Of a stretch of DNA of 64,000 bases, positions 27,741 through 52,630 are shown piece by piece. Where the stretch lies: the NCBI RefSeq assembly GCF_021018895.1, contig NC_079382.1, positions 18,437,501 through 18,501,500 of the forward strand, read 5' to 3'. Numbering within the stretch: position 1 is the stretch's first letter; each line of letters opens with the position of its first letter. A model generated the notes under the pieces. It ran no database searches. It was given only the letters and a program-made list of their open reading frames with translations, and had not been told where the DNA came from. The translations under genes were made by a program, and so were the position numbers. Source of the stretch: Seriola aureovittata (lineage: Eukaryota > Chordata > Actinopteri > Carangiformes > Carangidae).

Positions 27741-28010
27741 AGTGCTGAGACAATTAGTTGATTAATTGATGAGTTTATGGATAGAAAACGAGTCAACCAT
27801 TTTGATAATTGTTTGAGTCATTTAAAAAAGCAAAAATACCAAACATTCACTTGTTCTAGCTTCTCAGATGTGACGACCTGCTGCTTCATGTCACTGCAAA
27901 TTCTGTTTTGGGTTTTTGACTGGTGGTCAGAAAAAGAAAAAACAACAAGGTGAAGATTTGTTTTCCGTTTTATAGATTAAATGGTTGATTGAAAACATAA
28001 TGCAATTATT
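27741..28010. mobile_element. Dispersed MITE-like repeat between the genes
   Basis: Contains TAGTTGATTAATTGATGAGT, CAAAAATACCAAACATTCAC, CTAGCTTCTCAGATGTGA and TTATAGATTAAATGGTTGA. Same family as 24476-24760, in the opposite direction. Both ends look like inverted TAGTTGATTAATTGA-type repeats. Confidence 0.5.
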
Positions 28011-28019
28011 ATTTCATCA

Positions 28020-29200
28020 TGAATGTCGTCCGTCACAGCCATTATTTTGCTTATAATATTCATTTGCAAATAATGCACACTCCTTTTCCACTTTGTGTTT
28101 CTTTCCCACATTCAGGTTCTGTCAGAAGAAACAAGAACTTTTTCTTTTAAATTTGCTTCATTGTTTGAAAAAAAAAAGATATTTTAAAACTATAACCAAG
28201 GAGTTTATAGAGTTACACTATATAGAATACAATCATTTGTTTGGCAGATTCCTGGATAGATTTGCTTCGTGCACTGAAACACTTCATGATGGAGGTCGAT
28301 TTACTTGTCATCTACTCAGTTACAGAAATTCCAATGTGACTTGAATGCAGCATTTGGTTATTTGGATGGTTGAGTTCATACTTAAAATAAAATGTAAAAA
28401 CTAAAATAATTTCCCCACATTTTTAAGGTAGCTGCTAAGTGACATAATATATTTATAGGCAGATCCTAATCTTTTGATTTTCTTTTTTCTTCTTTTTTTT
28501 TTAATGACATGTTTGAATTTTTACTGTCAGCTGTTTGGGAGGAACTTCATTCATATGGCGGAATCAGCCTGATGTGTAATCAAACCCGTGTATCTCCACC
28601 AGTGTGTGTGAAGATGTAACCGAGTGATGTGTATGAAGCGAAGCAGCTTTCTAAATTGGCTCTTTGATGGTTGCTGCATCTCACTGGAGGGTATATGAGC
28701 TGCAACAAATGAGCACGAGCACAACACACAGGCACACGCATGCGAACATACACTCAGAGAAAGTAACTTAATCGCACTTTTGTTTATTACTGGCGTGATG
28801 AACATGTAATCCCTGCGAAAGGCGTCCCTGCTGACCCTGCATTAGAATAATAAGCAGCCTGATCAAAATGAGCTGGAAAATGAAATCAATACATTGCCTC
28901 TGCCGGAGTTGCTGTAAAATTGACAAACGGACAAGAATGAATCACAAGTTTGACATCAGCAACGCATAATGTGATGGGGCGGCCGATGCATTATTCACAC
29001 AGGCTATTGATCGTATTACAATGCAACGCTCTGTTATCACCACATTAAGCATCAGAGCAGATTTTCTACTTCACTATTCTCCTGCTCAGCCTTCAGCACA
29101 TGCAATATTGTTTATTTGGTGATTTTTATCCAATTATGTGTCTGAATCACTTCAGTGCAGTGCATATATTTAAACATGGGGAGTGAGGTTTAACATGCAG
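28020..29200 (+). promoter_or_regulatory. Candidate conserved non-coding region between the two genes
   Basis: A stretch poor in simple repeats. The best parts are 28020-28080, with the palindromic octamer-like ATTTGCAAAT at 28062-28071, and 28830-29160, with GCATTAGAATAATAAGCAGC, GCATTATTCACACAGGC, CAATTATGTGTC and no microsatellite. The texture resembles developmental enhancers. No coding frame is recognised. Confidence 0.3.
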
Positions 29201-29546
29201 AACACACAGTAAAAATGAATGTCTTCAAACCAGAAATGCAAGCAATGACTACTGCCATTTATATAGAAGTGAATTAAACAGACTGAGGTCTCAGTGGGAC
29301 TATAACTCCTGCTGACTGAGCCCCACAGTCACGAATACCAAACTCTGCCAACTTCTAAGCCCCATCTCTCCAGTCGCTCTCTTCTGAAGCTATAACCCCT
29401 CTCCTCCTCCTCCTCCCCCTCTTCCTCCTCCTCGGCTTCTCTGCTAAAACCTCTTCCTCCTCTGTCCTGATCCTGTTCACTCCCAGGAACATTCAAGGCC
29501 TTTTCTCCTCAGCCACCATCCCAACTGTCCCTGTCACTCTCTGTCA

Positions 29547-29687
<141 letters not shown>

Positions 29688-31433
29688 CTACTGCAAAAGC
29701 CAGGAACACCCTGTTCTTCATTGAGTGATGATCATTCTGTTCTGCTTCTGTTGTATTATCAGATCCTGAGAGGGGAACTGGATGCGGAAGCTACAGTTTA
29801 TTTAATGTACGTAGCATAGCGGAGTTTGGTTGACATGGTCGTATGAATACAACCTTTAGCTCAGGCTTTATTGGTCTCACTTCACTGTTTTGGTTCTGAA
29901 TGCAAAGCTAGGATTTAGTCGTTTTATCTTTCATCTTTAAACATCCAACAGTCACTCCAGAGTTAATGTGGCCTCATCATTATTGAGATGATATCAGTAG
30001 TTTTTACATTATTTGTACCAAACACACGTACCGTACTGGTGACTGCTGTTTTTTGTTGATTGTTGATTCTACTTTTTTTTTTTATTGGTATTTACTTGCG
30101 TTGTATCACTGAACCATTCATTCTCATTTAGGCCTGTGTTTTTCCTACTGTGACATATCCAAATGTCTTCTGTGAAAAAGGTCTGTTTTAAATTCAAAAC
30201 CTTTAAATATATACATCTAAATCTTACCGTGATTTTGCTCTTACACACATTTACTGCTGACATTTTCCTTCATGCATTCCCAGGTCCCGTTACTCACATT
30301 TAAAGGCTCAAGCTTCATGTTGATAGTTTGTCAAATCCAACCTGAACTCGGGTCTCCATGTTGTTCCCTCCTCACTTGGCCTTCTTCTTCTTTCTGTGGT
30401 GCTGTAGTGCGGCCCAGTGGTCGACAGCTGAACTGCAGCCTGAGTCTGCACAGTTACAGCCAGGGATGTGACTTCCTTCCTTTTAGACTGGACTGGGTTT
30501 GAAGGGGGAAGTCCTGAAAAACACACAGAAGGAGACAGAGTCTTAAGATGTTATATTAATAATAATACTTGTTGAATGAATGAATGAATTATGAATTATT
30601 AATATGTCATGCATGCATGTGTGCCCAGGCCACATGGGCTTAAAAGTCAGTCCAGAATGCTGCGTATACATTTTGAAACTGTACTGTGCTGTATAATACA
30701 GGAGACATGCTGTTTAAATGATCCATCGCAGCCTCTCTTCAAGCCTTTGAGAAACAACCATTCTGATTTTTGACCCTCTGTTGAATATATCAGGGTTTTG
30801 TTGAGCCATTTAATTGGTGCTATGATGATACAGTTCATAATACTACCACACATTGTCTTACTGGTACTGGTGAGTTTCCTTTCCTTTTTGTCTGCGCTTG
30901 TGGCCCATCACACATAAGGAAACAGCTAAATGATTAAAGGATTATTCCACAGTTTTTCCGCCTCATGTCTCGTGTTATTCACCACACTTATTGTGCTACT
31001 TTTCCCTGAACAACATTGGCCTTAAGTGTGATGCAGTGGGGAGATCCTGGGTGTGAAAGGGTGTCATCGCATGAATGTGAATGGAGGCATTATAGCAAGA
31101 TGTTCAGGATGTCTTATTACACTGACTATTTACAAAAAATAAAAGGAGTAAAACTTAAGAATCTTTAGAGATTTGCAGTAGGATGAAAACCGTCCCCGGC
31201 CTCCTCCTGACTGAAATCCCGGGGAAAGTGAAAATGAAAATGCGTCTCGGTGGCAAACAAAAGGCAGAGAGCAGATAGAGCAGCATTAGTGTGACATGTG
31301 TGTAATGTATGCTGATACATCGTGTGTCAAAGCCCTGCAGGACAACAACCACAACCCTGCCTCCAGACTTCCAGACTGTCAGGACATCTGTCATTGCTGA
31401 CAGTCATATGCCTCGCCATGTGTGTGTCTCTGT

Positions 31434-31482
31434 ATGTGTGTGTGTGTGTGTGTGTGTGTGAGTGAGAGAGAGAGAGAGAGAG
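31434..31482 (+). repeat. GT then GA compound repeat
   Basis: TG units 31434-31460 followed by GAGAGA to 31482. Confidence 0.88.
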
Positions 31483-32021
31483 ATGGTTGAATCTTTGGCA
31501 GTGGGTCATTCCAGAGAACTTGGGAACAGCCGTGCCTCTTAAACATTCATGTCTGGTATTCTCAGTGGCAGTTTCTTTTTTTTTTTTCTTTTTTTTTTTG
31601 CATCAAACATCAAAAGGAGCAAAAGCATGGCAGCCATGTCACAGAGATACAACAGTGTATGAGCAGATTTACAGACAACATAAGAGCATGAGAGTTTCAC
31701 CCTCGGTCCAGGCCCCCGGACCGTCAGTCCACACCAGAGCTGAGGCCGATCAGGACAATGTTTAATGATCCTAAAGCCAGGTATATGAGCAGAGCCTCTA
31801 ACTCAAGCCTGTGCACATACACAAACATGTATTTCCTGCTGCAGACATATTTTGAGTAGTCGTCAGATTCTAACAACCATATCAACAAACAAAAAACAAC
31901 ACATTCTCCATTTAAACACGGAGGTCTTTTAAAGTGGAGGCAATATGGACAATATGGCACAATAACAATATTTAGTCTCACTCCGTTCACAGTTCTGATG
32001 GATGCATGTATGGTCTCCGAA

Positions 32022-32036
32022 CACTAGGGGGCGCAG
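32022..32036 (+). promoter_or_regulatory. CTCF-like motif between tfap2d and tfap2b
   Basis: CACTAGGGGGCGCAG fits the CTCF core (CCASYAGRKGGCR) except for the first base. It lies 5.4 kb after the tfap2d poly(A) signal and 2.4 kb before tfap2b, in plain non-repeat DNA. Binding is inferred from the motif only. Confidence 0.45.
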
Positions 32037-33475
32037 TTTACACACACTTGGGCACATCCCCACAGAGGAGCTTTAAGGAAGGGATGGATGGGGAAATATG
32101 ACAGTTATCAATTATACATGTCTTCTGTTATTACAGATTTAAATTGGATTTATTTAAATATAACTTTTTAACAAATAAGCTGAATCAGCGTTCTCCAATC
32201 TGTTGATTTTCATATAAGAGATGGAAGAGAGGGAACAAGTCCAATGAAGTTAGAGGTTTAAACATGGGGGATAAATGAAGGGAGTGTGGAGTGATTCATT
32301 TGATTTATCTGCTTCACTTGTTTAAAAAAAAAGATACAGATCACAGAGGTGCGTCCAGAAGGAATTGTTCAAATTTTAAAATGAATGTCAGTCTGTCTCA
32401 TGCTGTTCACACACTGTAGATCTGCTGAATGCAAGTAGCTCATTTTAAAAGGGAAAGTAAAATATGTTCATGAAGCCATGTCCTCATTGTTTTATCATCT
32501 CTACCTGCTCTTCTAATGCTAAACAGATATGGTTAACAGTTGTCATGGCAACAAGAAAATAACTTTGAAACTTTTTTTTCTTTTTTATAAAACATTAGAA
32601 AAAAATGTATTGTTAAATTTATTGTTAAGTTTCAAACATATTATATAAAAGCCATCACATATTAATGTTGCCATAACGCTGGAATACTTATTGCAATATT
32701 TTGTCCCTATGGCCCACTGCTACAATATGATGCATTGTGACCGTAAAATATTTGAACGCTGAGCCATCAAAGTCGAATTCAATATCACCGCCGAGCATGT
32801 GAGAATGTATTGTGCTGACATTGCAGCAGTGTTTACATGCACCCTGCACATATAAAGTCCACTTGTAATAACACAGGCCTAGTGACACGTCATATCAGCA
32901 TGAAGTTCCACCACATACTTCTATCAGAACTATGAATTATGTATGTGTAATTATTCCACTTTTTGGTTTTGTGTCTGTGTCCGTGTTGTTTAGATATATA
33001 TGAAGACCCAACCATTTCCACATAAGTCAATGCCAAATCGTGTGGGTAATATAACGCCACGATTCTACTTTTCACCGTTAATTAGGATAGTAAATAAATA
33101 AATTAGCCCAGAATCTAACTTCCAGATAAGAAACTCTGTTTTTAATCCCAGCTCCTTTCATCAAATGCAATCACTGACTTTACATCTGTAGGATGATGCT
33201 ACCTGCTCTCTCCTTTTTGCTATAAGGGCAGTTATATGTCAAGGTTTAGGCACTTCATTGAGTCCTGCAATGTATTAATGTAGCAGTATCTGTTTTCTTT
33301 TATATGTGTAATGCAAATATAAGCGCCCAGCTGACAAGCAAATATACAACCATGTGACATATTAAAGGAAAATGCCTGTGTGGAAAGACGATGCAGATAC
33401 TTACAGAGCGAACAAGGGGTCACTGAATGGTTTTATGATTTAAAAAATGGTTTTATGAGTTGAAAAGTAACCCTC

Positions 33476-33690
33476 AGGGCAGCAGATCTCAACCCAACTG
33501 AAAATTAATTGGACCAATGTGTTGGACAGAGCTCTCCACCACCATCATCAAAACACCAAATGTGGAAATAATAATACTTGGGGAGTCAATGCCAAGGAGC
33601 ACTGAAGATTTCCTGGAGGCTGATGGTGGACCAATACATTTTCTTTCTTTTTCTTTTTTTTTTGTTGAGGTTTGACAACATTTTAATATA
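33476..33690 (+). pseudogene. Tc1/mariner-like transposase remnant (3' end)
   Basis: In the + direction the bases read DLNPTEN, a stop, and then, after a shift, SPPPSSKHQM, which resembles the C-terminal end of a Tc1-like transposase (usual form LNPTEHLWEILDRR...SPPPSSKHQM). Stops and missing bases show it is dead. The rest of the transposase and the terminal repeats are not seen. Confidence 0.55.
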
Positions 33691-34257
33691 TTTATAATAT
33701 ACAACATATCAGACTCTCATGGATAAAAGGATAAAGTCCTGGACTGTCCATTGTTCTCCCAGGTGTTTACACAGCCCACCATCCTTTATCAAGAAAACAA
33801 CAGACTGTCTGGCATTGCGAAAATATAAGAAAATAGGAACTAAAATGAAAAAGATTACGCAAAAAAAACTTTAAAGATTGAAATTCATGTTGGTTGATGC
33901 TTCAATTTGTATATAGAAATCAATATTATGTCACATCATGTTCCCTATAGTCTAAGTCATAGTTTCATGATCTACCTTCATTCATTTTTCACTTCATTTA
34001 AATCTTATTAGTTGTCAGCCATAAGGTGCTCATCTGTGGACAATATCAAGTCTTTTGTTAAATCATTGTGCTTTTATTTTGGGAACTGTAGAGACTCAGA
34101 ATTAAAAAAAAAATGTATTTCCTGTATTATTTATTTATTTATTTATTTGCTCCTTTTGCTTATGGCTGCTTCTGTCAACCCGCCCTATCTTCACAGTAGT
34201 GGAGGCTTTACAGGGGTTCCCCATTCACAAAGCCTGCTGCCTGACTTTACAGAGGGC

Positions 34258-34269
34258 GGAGAGAGAGAA

Positions 34270-34301
<32 letters not shown>

Positions 34302-34328
34302 GGAGAGGGAAGGGGAGAGAGAGAGAGT
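34258..34328 (+). repeat. GA-rich tract upstream of tfap2b start
   Basis: Purine tract of GAGA with AAA and GGG breaks ending 58 bases before the tfap2b ATG. It may lie in the 5' UTR or act as a GAGA-type promoter element. Confidence 0.88.
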
Positions 34329-34385
34329 TGAGACATCCCTTTCTCACTTGGCTGCATTCGGTTTACCGACACTGGAGAAGCGACC

Positions 34386-45805
<11,420 letters not shown>

Positions 45806-46545
45806 AGCAGGGGGAAGACGCAGGGCCGAGCGGGAGGCAGCCACTCACACAGAGGCGTTGCACCGTTACTTCTAGCTTTACACCACTGCGACTGACCTGC
45901 CACATACACAGGGCTGAGGAGGTGGAGGAGGAGGAGGAAGGCTTGGTAGAGAGAAAAAGGCAGAGGAAGACACCCGTGGGCCAGTGTCAGAGAGCACAGA
46001 GGGATTTTTCATCTGTGTTACGTTCTTTTCATTCCCCTGAGGACATGGTGGTAACTGTGTTACATCCATTTTGCTCCCCCTGCCTGCATCCTGTGAGACT
46101 GAGATGCTGTGAGCAGCCGACAAACAACATTGTGTGCGTGTGCGCCTGAGTGAATGTGGTGTGCGTGTGCTTGTGTTTGTCTTCACACAGAAAAAGCATT
46201 GTGGGTACGAAAAAGTGGGTGATGAGCATTCTATCTGTGAAACAGGTTTGTCTGGTTATTTAACACGAGCACGAGGAGGGAGGGTGTTAATTTATGTGTG
46301 TAAATATTTATTTATATTAATTTAAATGGATGGTTGTGTAAATAGGTGCACCAGCTATTTTGGAGTAGGCCTATTTATCTGTGATTCGACCTTTGTGAGC
46401 CGGCGGGGGGGCAGGACTCATCCAGTGTTTTTCTGTTCTTATAGAGCTGTTGTCATGGTGCTGATGATGGGTAGACATGCTTCTAATTGTCCAGTGATTT
46501 CATTTCTATCACACTGATAATAAACCATGTGTTTTATTATGCGAG
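45806..46545 (+). other. tfap2b: tfap2b 3' UTR (inferred)
   Basis: From the stop to shortly after the AATAAA at 46519. It contains a short GGA repeat (45919-45938) and an AU-rich element at about 46296-46325 (TAAATATTTATTTATATTAA) of the mRNA-decay type. A longer UTR using later signals cannot be excluded. Confidence 0.55.
46519..46524 (+). terminator. tfap2b: tfap2b poly(A) signal AATAAA
   Basis: A canonical AATAAA 714 bases after the stop codon, followed by GTGTTTTATT and a GGTGTG downstream GU-rich element. Confidence 0.6.
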
Positions 46546-47717
46546 GTGTGCAGCCTGCGCCTTTTCTCCAGGTATATTCTCCGCTAGAGTCCTAGTCAGT
46601 CCGGGCTGGGCGGGTCAACTCACATTCAGGTTAATCTGTTCAAAATGTAAAACATGATATTCATTAGATGATGTTGGGGCATTTGCCTTTACTTATTTCA
46701 TGAAATATTAATGAACACCTGTAAGTAAAAGAGTTTACATTTGGAGGATTCAAAAGAAAATGCAACTTCCTGATTGTTATTCACTGTGATATTCAGAGTG
46801 TCAAACTCTCTGCTAGTCATTCTGGTTTAAGTGAAATGTGAGTTAGTGTTTAACAGTTGTTTTGTGTTCATTACAACATAAATGTCATGCTGGTTTTTGT
46901 ACCAGTGTTAAAAAAAACAACATTAAGATCTAATTACTGGGCCAACGATAAACTGCGATTTCATGTCACTTTTATTTTCACTAATACTAATTATTCACAG
47001 AAGCAGGCAATGAATTTCTGGTTATTGTGAAGACATGAAACAACAACAAAAAAAACTAACTAGGAATTAGTATTTTAGATATTTCTTTTACTCAGCGTGA
47101 CCACTACTTTTCAAGGAGAAAATGGGAAGGGAATCTGGCCTTTAAATCTTCCAATACCGAAGAAATATATGTAAAAACAGTGACATTTAAAGGCAAAATC
47201 ATTGGCTTGAATGTAAATAAAAAGGTAACCTTGCCACCAAAATTTAAAACCAGTACAGGAGTTTTAGTACATAAAAAAAAATCTAAGTTTTTATTATTTT
47301 CTGATGCTGTTAAGAATTGTCTCCTTCAGTAATGTTTCTAGGGTGAAGCAGGCCTTTATATTGAAAAATAATTACCAATACCTATATTTTAATGTATGGA
47401 TCCATGTCCCAGGTTAAATTTCTTTAATTATATCCCTTGTTATAATTGTGGTTTGCATGGCCAGAAAGTGCTGATGGGGCCTTTTAATGGACCGATATGT
47501 GACCATTGGTGACATAGAGATAAAGGATGAAATGGTTGAATATGACATGTATGATCATGTCCAAGAATATTAGGCCAAATGATCATTATCATCATCATGG
47601 TTGCTATTACTACTATTACTATTACTGTCATATTCTAAACCCTAGCAAAGCTATTATAGAAAGTGCCAGTAGTCTGGAGTCAATATATTGCAAAGCCTCA
47701 GAAATGAATAGGCTCTC

Positions 47718-47719
<2 letters not shown>

Positions 47720-47787
<68 letters not shown>

Positions 47788-47796
47788 ACTCACACA

Positions 47797-47889
<93 letters not shown>
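47720..47889 (+). repeat. (CA)n, 170 bp, with CACACACT interruptions
   Basis: AC array broken at 47781-47803 by three CACACACT steps. Confidence 0.95.
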
Positions 47890-47891
<2 letters not shown>

Positions 47892-48183
47892 ATGGATACC
47901 GTCTTATTCCAGGGAGATAATTGGCTGCATTTTCCAGCCAGTAGGGCCCCTCGTTTTCAGAGAGGTTTCTCTCTCTTTCTCTCGCACGCGCGCAGGGGGA
48001 ATAGAATCGTGCCTCGCGGGCCCGCTTCTGCAGTGGGGATCTACCGCCGGTGTGCTAATGACGGGAGAGCGCGAGACACACAGAGAAAAGTAGAGAGAGA
48101 CTGAAAAAGAAAGCTAATGAGAAAGAGAGAGACCGGGAGAGAGAAAGAAAACAGGGAGCTGGATAGAGAGAGACTTGGGAGGA

Positions 48184-48205
48184 GGGGGGGGGGGGGGGGG
48201 GGGGG
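48184..48205 (+). repeat. Poly(G), 22 bases
   Basis: Uninterrupted G run downstream of tfap2b, at the end of a GA-rich stretch (48080-48183). Confidence 0.93.
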
Positions 48206-50345
48206 TTTCTCCCGCGGGCTCAGTTGACCCGTGGAGCGGAACACCGCGTGACGCAGGTGCAGAGTTCAGCACCCGCATGTCCGCGAGCGATTCCCGCTCA
48301 ACAAAGACAAGAAGCTGCCGAGCATCAGTGGCTACAACAACAAGGACGACAGGTTGGCTGGAACAATAAACAAACAAGCCAAAGAAAACAAAAGCAACAA
48401 ACACCAGGAGAAACGCCACTCACAAATTAAGTCAGACACTATCCTTTAATTAAATGACATTGTCATTTTAAACATTGAAAGGACCTCAATCTAAAATAAT
48501 GTAATGACATTTTAATGATAGCCTACATTTTTCTGTTGTGGATTAATCAAACTGAGTGGAAAGCTTCAAATAATTCACTGAAGATAGCCATGCTATTAAA
48601 ATGCTTTTGATTTGGTGGAATTAAAATCAAAACATTTACCAACTATTTTTTATGGCCTTGGTCTGTAAACAAAAAGTAGGTCTGTGGTGATGACTAAATC
48701 TAAGCAACCACCAGCAGGGCTTAAAATGTGAGGATTACATTTAAGAAACTTTACTGGTGCACAAACTCAGCTTGGTGGTAATGAAGAATTATAGATGCTG
48801 TAGTTTATAGAGGATTTTAATTTTTCCAATTCAAAAACAGCTAATGAGACCACACAAATCTTAGAGTGTAATTTGAGCATAATAAAAAATTAATAAATAA
48901 ATCAAGTCATCAGTGTGTTTTAACATGAGAATCCAAGTAGGAGTAACATCAGTGGCTGGTGAAGGAATTTTTACTACTGCCAACAAAGGTTCTTTTTTTC
49001 CTTCTCTCAATTCTCTGTATCAAGCCCCAGGCCTCTTGAAAATGCTTCAGTCAAGGCTCTGTCTGTGCAGAAACTACCTGGTGCTCACAAATGAGTCTTC
49101 CAACTTCATGCAAATCTGGTTTTGGGGAATTTCCCTATAACATCTTGTGTAGGATATTACAAATATTACAGATTTTATTCATAAAAGGACAAATATATAT
49201 TGCACATTTGTGAGGCACACACAGAAAAATGCACCATTTTAAAGAGTTATTCCTCAGTAATATAAATGTTCATTAGCAAAAAAATTATATAACATTTAAT
49301 GTCGACTAGAACTTTTTAAATTGTGTGATTTTTTTATATTGTTTTTGTTTTTTTTCAATGGTCACCACCATCGCAGTGATGCAGAGCAGTGACTGTTTAG
49401 TGTGTTTTTTTTTAATTATATACAACAAAAAAATTTGGACTCATCATTAGATACTAATACCACAAATCAAACCTCATTTAAATCCTTAAAAAAAATGCAT
49501 GTCACTTACTGTTTTAATGTGTTGTTTGCTACTCTCCACTGAAACCCTGCAAACTCTCAAATTAACAAATACAAGTTAATATGAACTGAGTGTAAAAATG
49601 AAAATATAACATTCCAGGCGAACACAGGAGTCAGTGGAGCTTTCTAATGCAATTATCCAGCTCCCCTCTGTGTATTATTCTACTAACAAGACATCCGTTC
49701 ACAGCCCTCTGTGAGTTTCTGGCATGGAGAAATTATTCCAACTTCTGCAGCTACGACCAACGACAGAATATGAGAACTGAAAAGAGATGTATCATGGCGC
49801 TGTGACACTGTTGAGGCATTACATTACAGAGGAGACGAGAACGCGAGAAGCCAAAAGTCTGAGGCAGGATGAGTAGAAAAGGTTGGGGTGGGACAGTCCC
49901 CGGATCTCACTTCTTTAGACCTCCACATCTGGATTATTACAGGTGTGGATTTTCAGCATGTTATCACATAAATTGTAATAACTTGTGAAAAAGTATCAAT
50001 CCTGCATGGGTTTAAGATCGTCTGTCAAAGTTTGTTTTTGTATGTCTGATCAGGGTGAAAAACAACACTTCCTGTGCACCAGGGAAAAGTCCAGCAGCTG
50101 CAGAGTGTTTAAAACAGCAAATGAGCGTTCAGGAGCTGGATCTCATATGAATCACTTATGTCTTTGATGAATTAGTCTTAATGGGGAGCAAAATTTATTT
50201 TTATGAAAATGTCACAGGTTGTTACTTTAATGAGAGGACCAGCGGAGGGTAATCCAGTTATGAGCATGGACTGAGCTTATGAGGACAATGAGAACATTTG
50301 ATAGATGCCAAGTGTGAGAGAAGTGGTGATGGTCTTTTCTATATG

Positions 50346-50400
50346 CTGCCTGTCTGTCTGCCTGCCTGTCTGTCCACCTGTCTGTCTGCCTGTCTGTCGT
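50346..50400 (+). repeat. CTGT/CTGC tetranucleotide array
   Basis: Imperfect tetramers of CTGT, CTGC and CCTG. Confidence 0.85.
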
Positions 50401-50484
50401 TTCGCTGGGAAGTGAGGGAGCAGACCCCCATCAGCAAAGCCCCTCAGCATTCTGTCACGCAATGGGCTGTAAAAATGCTTATCC

Positions 50485-51050
<566 letters not shown>

Positions 51051-51074
51051 CACACACACAAAAGGCAAAAGTGA

Positions 51075-52474
51075 ATCAGTCATGTTTGACAAAAGACGGC
51101 GCACCGTTTCCTTTCTGCACATGGAGGAGCGTAGCATGGCTTCTGTTTAGCATTTTCACTACTGAGTCCACTAATGGGATCAGGATTAAAGCTGTAAATA
51201 TGTTTCTGGCTCATCCATCCCCATTTTTGGCTCAAATCCCCACAAAAACAAAGGAGTATCTATGTGAGTTTCCCATGAAACAGTCGAATGTATACAGAAC
51301 GATGAAGTCAGACACTACAATAATGACTTTTTGCTTTCCCTTTTCAGTCTAGTTCACTTAATTAATTAAGAGAGAAAGCCCCGAGGCTACACATATTCAT
51401 TATTTCAGAAAGAAAAACATGTATCATAAATATTATAATGATATATTTGAGTTGTACAAGTAAATTTTTATTCTAAATCACTCTGTAACCAAAACCACCG
51501 CACCAGACTGTGCGGTGTGCAGCTGGAGAAGGTGGAGAAAGGTGACCAGAGACTTGACAACAGACCTGCCGTGAACACGAAGGGTTAACGCCTTCAAGTC
51601 CTGGCACTGAATGCCACAGCGAAAGGATAAGGCTGTCGGTCCAAGGAGAAACAACTTTATTTCTTGATCTGCTGCCCTCAAGTACGCCGCGGTCTGTGGG
51701 TGGCCACAGACTTGATGTCATTAACATGTGACATATGTAGAGCTGACTGGGAGTGGCTGGAGGCCAGTGTTCGTCTTCGCCACTGTTCCTGTGTGTTCGG
51801 GGCCAGGCAGACTGAGTCTGGGCTTTGTCAGCAGTCAAGAAGCCAGCCACAGCCAGGCCGCTGTCTGCTGCTGTTGATAGTGAACACGTTTATCAGTATG
51901 CATGACCGACAGTGTGCATGAATGTGTGTTTGCCGTTATAGCTCAGGGCAGGAGGTTGGATGGTAGTGGTGGTGGTTGGTGGGGGGGGGGTCTGGCTGGC
52001 TGTTCTATCAGGGGGGTCCTTGTTGGTTGTGTGGTCAGGGACACAGGCAGTCCGGGTCCCTTAAGGTTGGACTGAAGACACTGAGTTGAAGTGACACAGC
52101 TGCTGCTGCTGCTGCTGAGGCAAGGCTGCCTCTCCAGACGGGTCAAGGTTACACAGAGGAGAACACATCTCTGCCACATAGCTTCTCGCGCTCACTTACA
52201 CACATCAACACCCACATACCAACACAGGAACGCGAAGCAAACTCCCTCCAAGCCACCAAGGTCAGAAATCCCTAGCGACTCATACATATATAAGCTTCAT
52301 ATGTTCATCACTATATTTCAGCATCCTTGTCATAGTATCAAGTCAATGTTGATTGATGCTGACATGCCATTGGGTATCATCAAAAGATCCAAGCCATTCC
52401 AATATAAGAGATGGCGCCTGCTGAGGTCACATGAGCTACCACTCATGACCTTTCAACCTGCAGCCTTCCAAACT
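51075..52474. other. Unassigned stretch
   Basis: Contains a 125-codon minus-strand frame (51473-51850) with no recognised motif, a G run at 51981, and a CTG tract at 52099-52119. I cannot decide whether 51480-51860 is an old repeat or unique sequence. Confidence 0.35.
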
Positions 52475-52630
52475 TTAAAGGAACATTATCACATTTTGGT
52501 AAATACACTTTCTTGCCAAGAGTTAGATGAGAAGATCAGTACTGTTCTCATATCTGCAGCCAGGAGACAGTTAGCTTAGCATAAGGACTGTAGACAGAGG
52601 GAAACAGATAGCCTGGCTCCACCCATAGAA
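52475..52630 (+). mobile_element. Left arm of palindromic TTAA-type MITE
   Basis: TTAAAGGAACATTATCACAT, CTTTCTTGCCAAGAGTTAGA, GTTAGCTTAGCATAAGGACT and GATAGCCTGGCTCCACC mark the same family as 650 and 55460. It is followed by unrelated repeat sequence in place of the right arm. Confidence 0.55.

Larger units (their letters stand above)
29700..33475. other. Spacer between tfap2d and tfap2b, no gene seen
   Basis: AT-rich DNA without recognised exons. It carries the CTCF-like motif at 32022, a GT/GA repeat at 31434, an ATGA tract near 30580 and T-rich runs near 31580. Confidence 0.45.
46550..50345. other. Gene-free DNA downstream of tfap2b
   Basis: AT-rich with the AC array at 47720, a CpG-bearing patch at 47980-48080 (CCTCGCGGGCCCGC), GA-rich sequence and the G22 run. 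No coding exon is recognised. Confidence 0.45.

Noticed and set aside
51473..51850. 125-codon minus-strand frame
   Set aside because: No recognisable motif, splice context or codon pattern; left as unassigned DNA.
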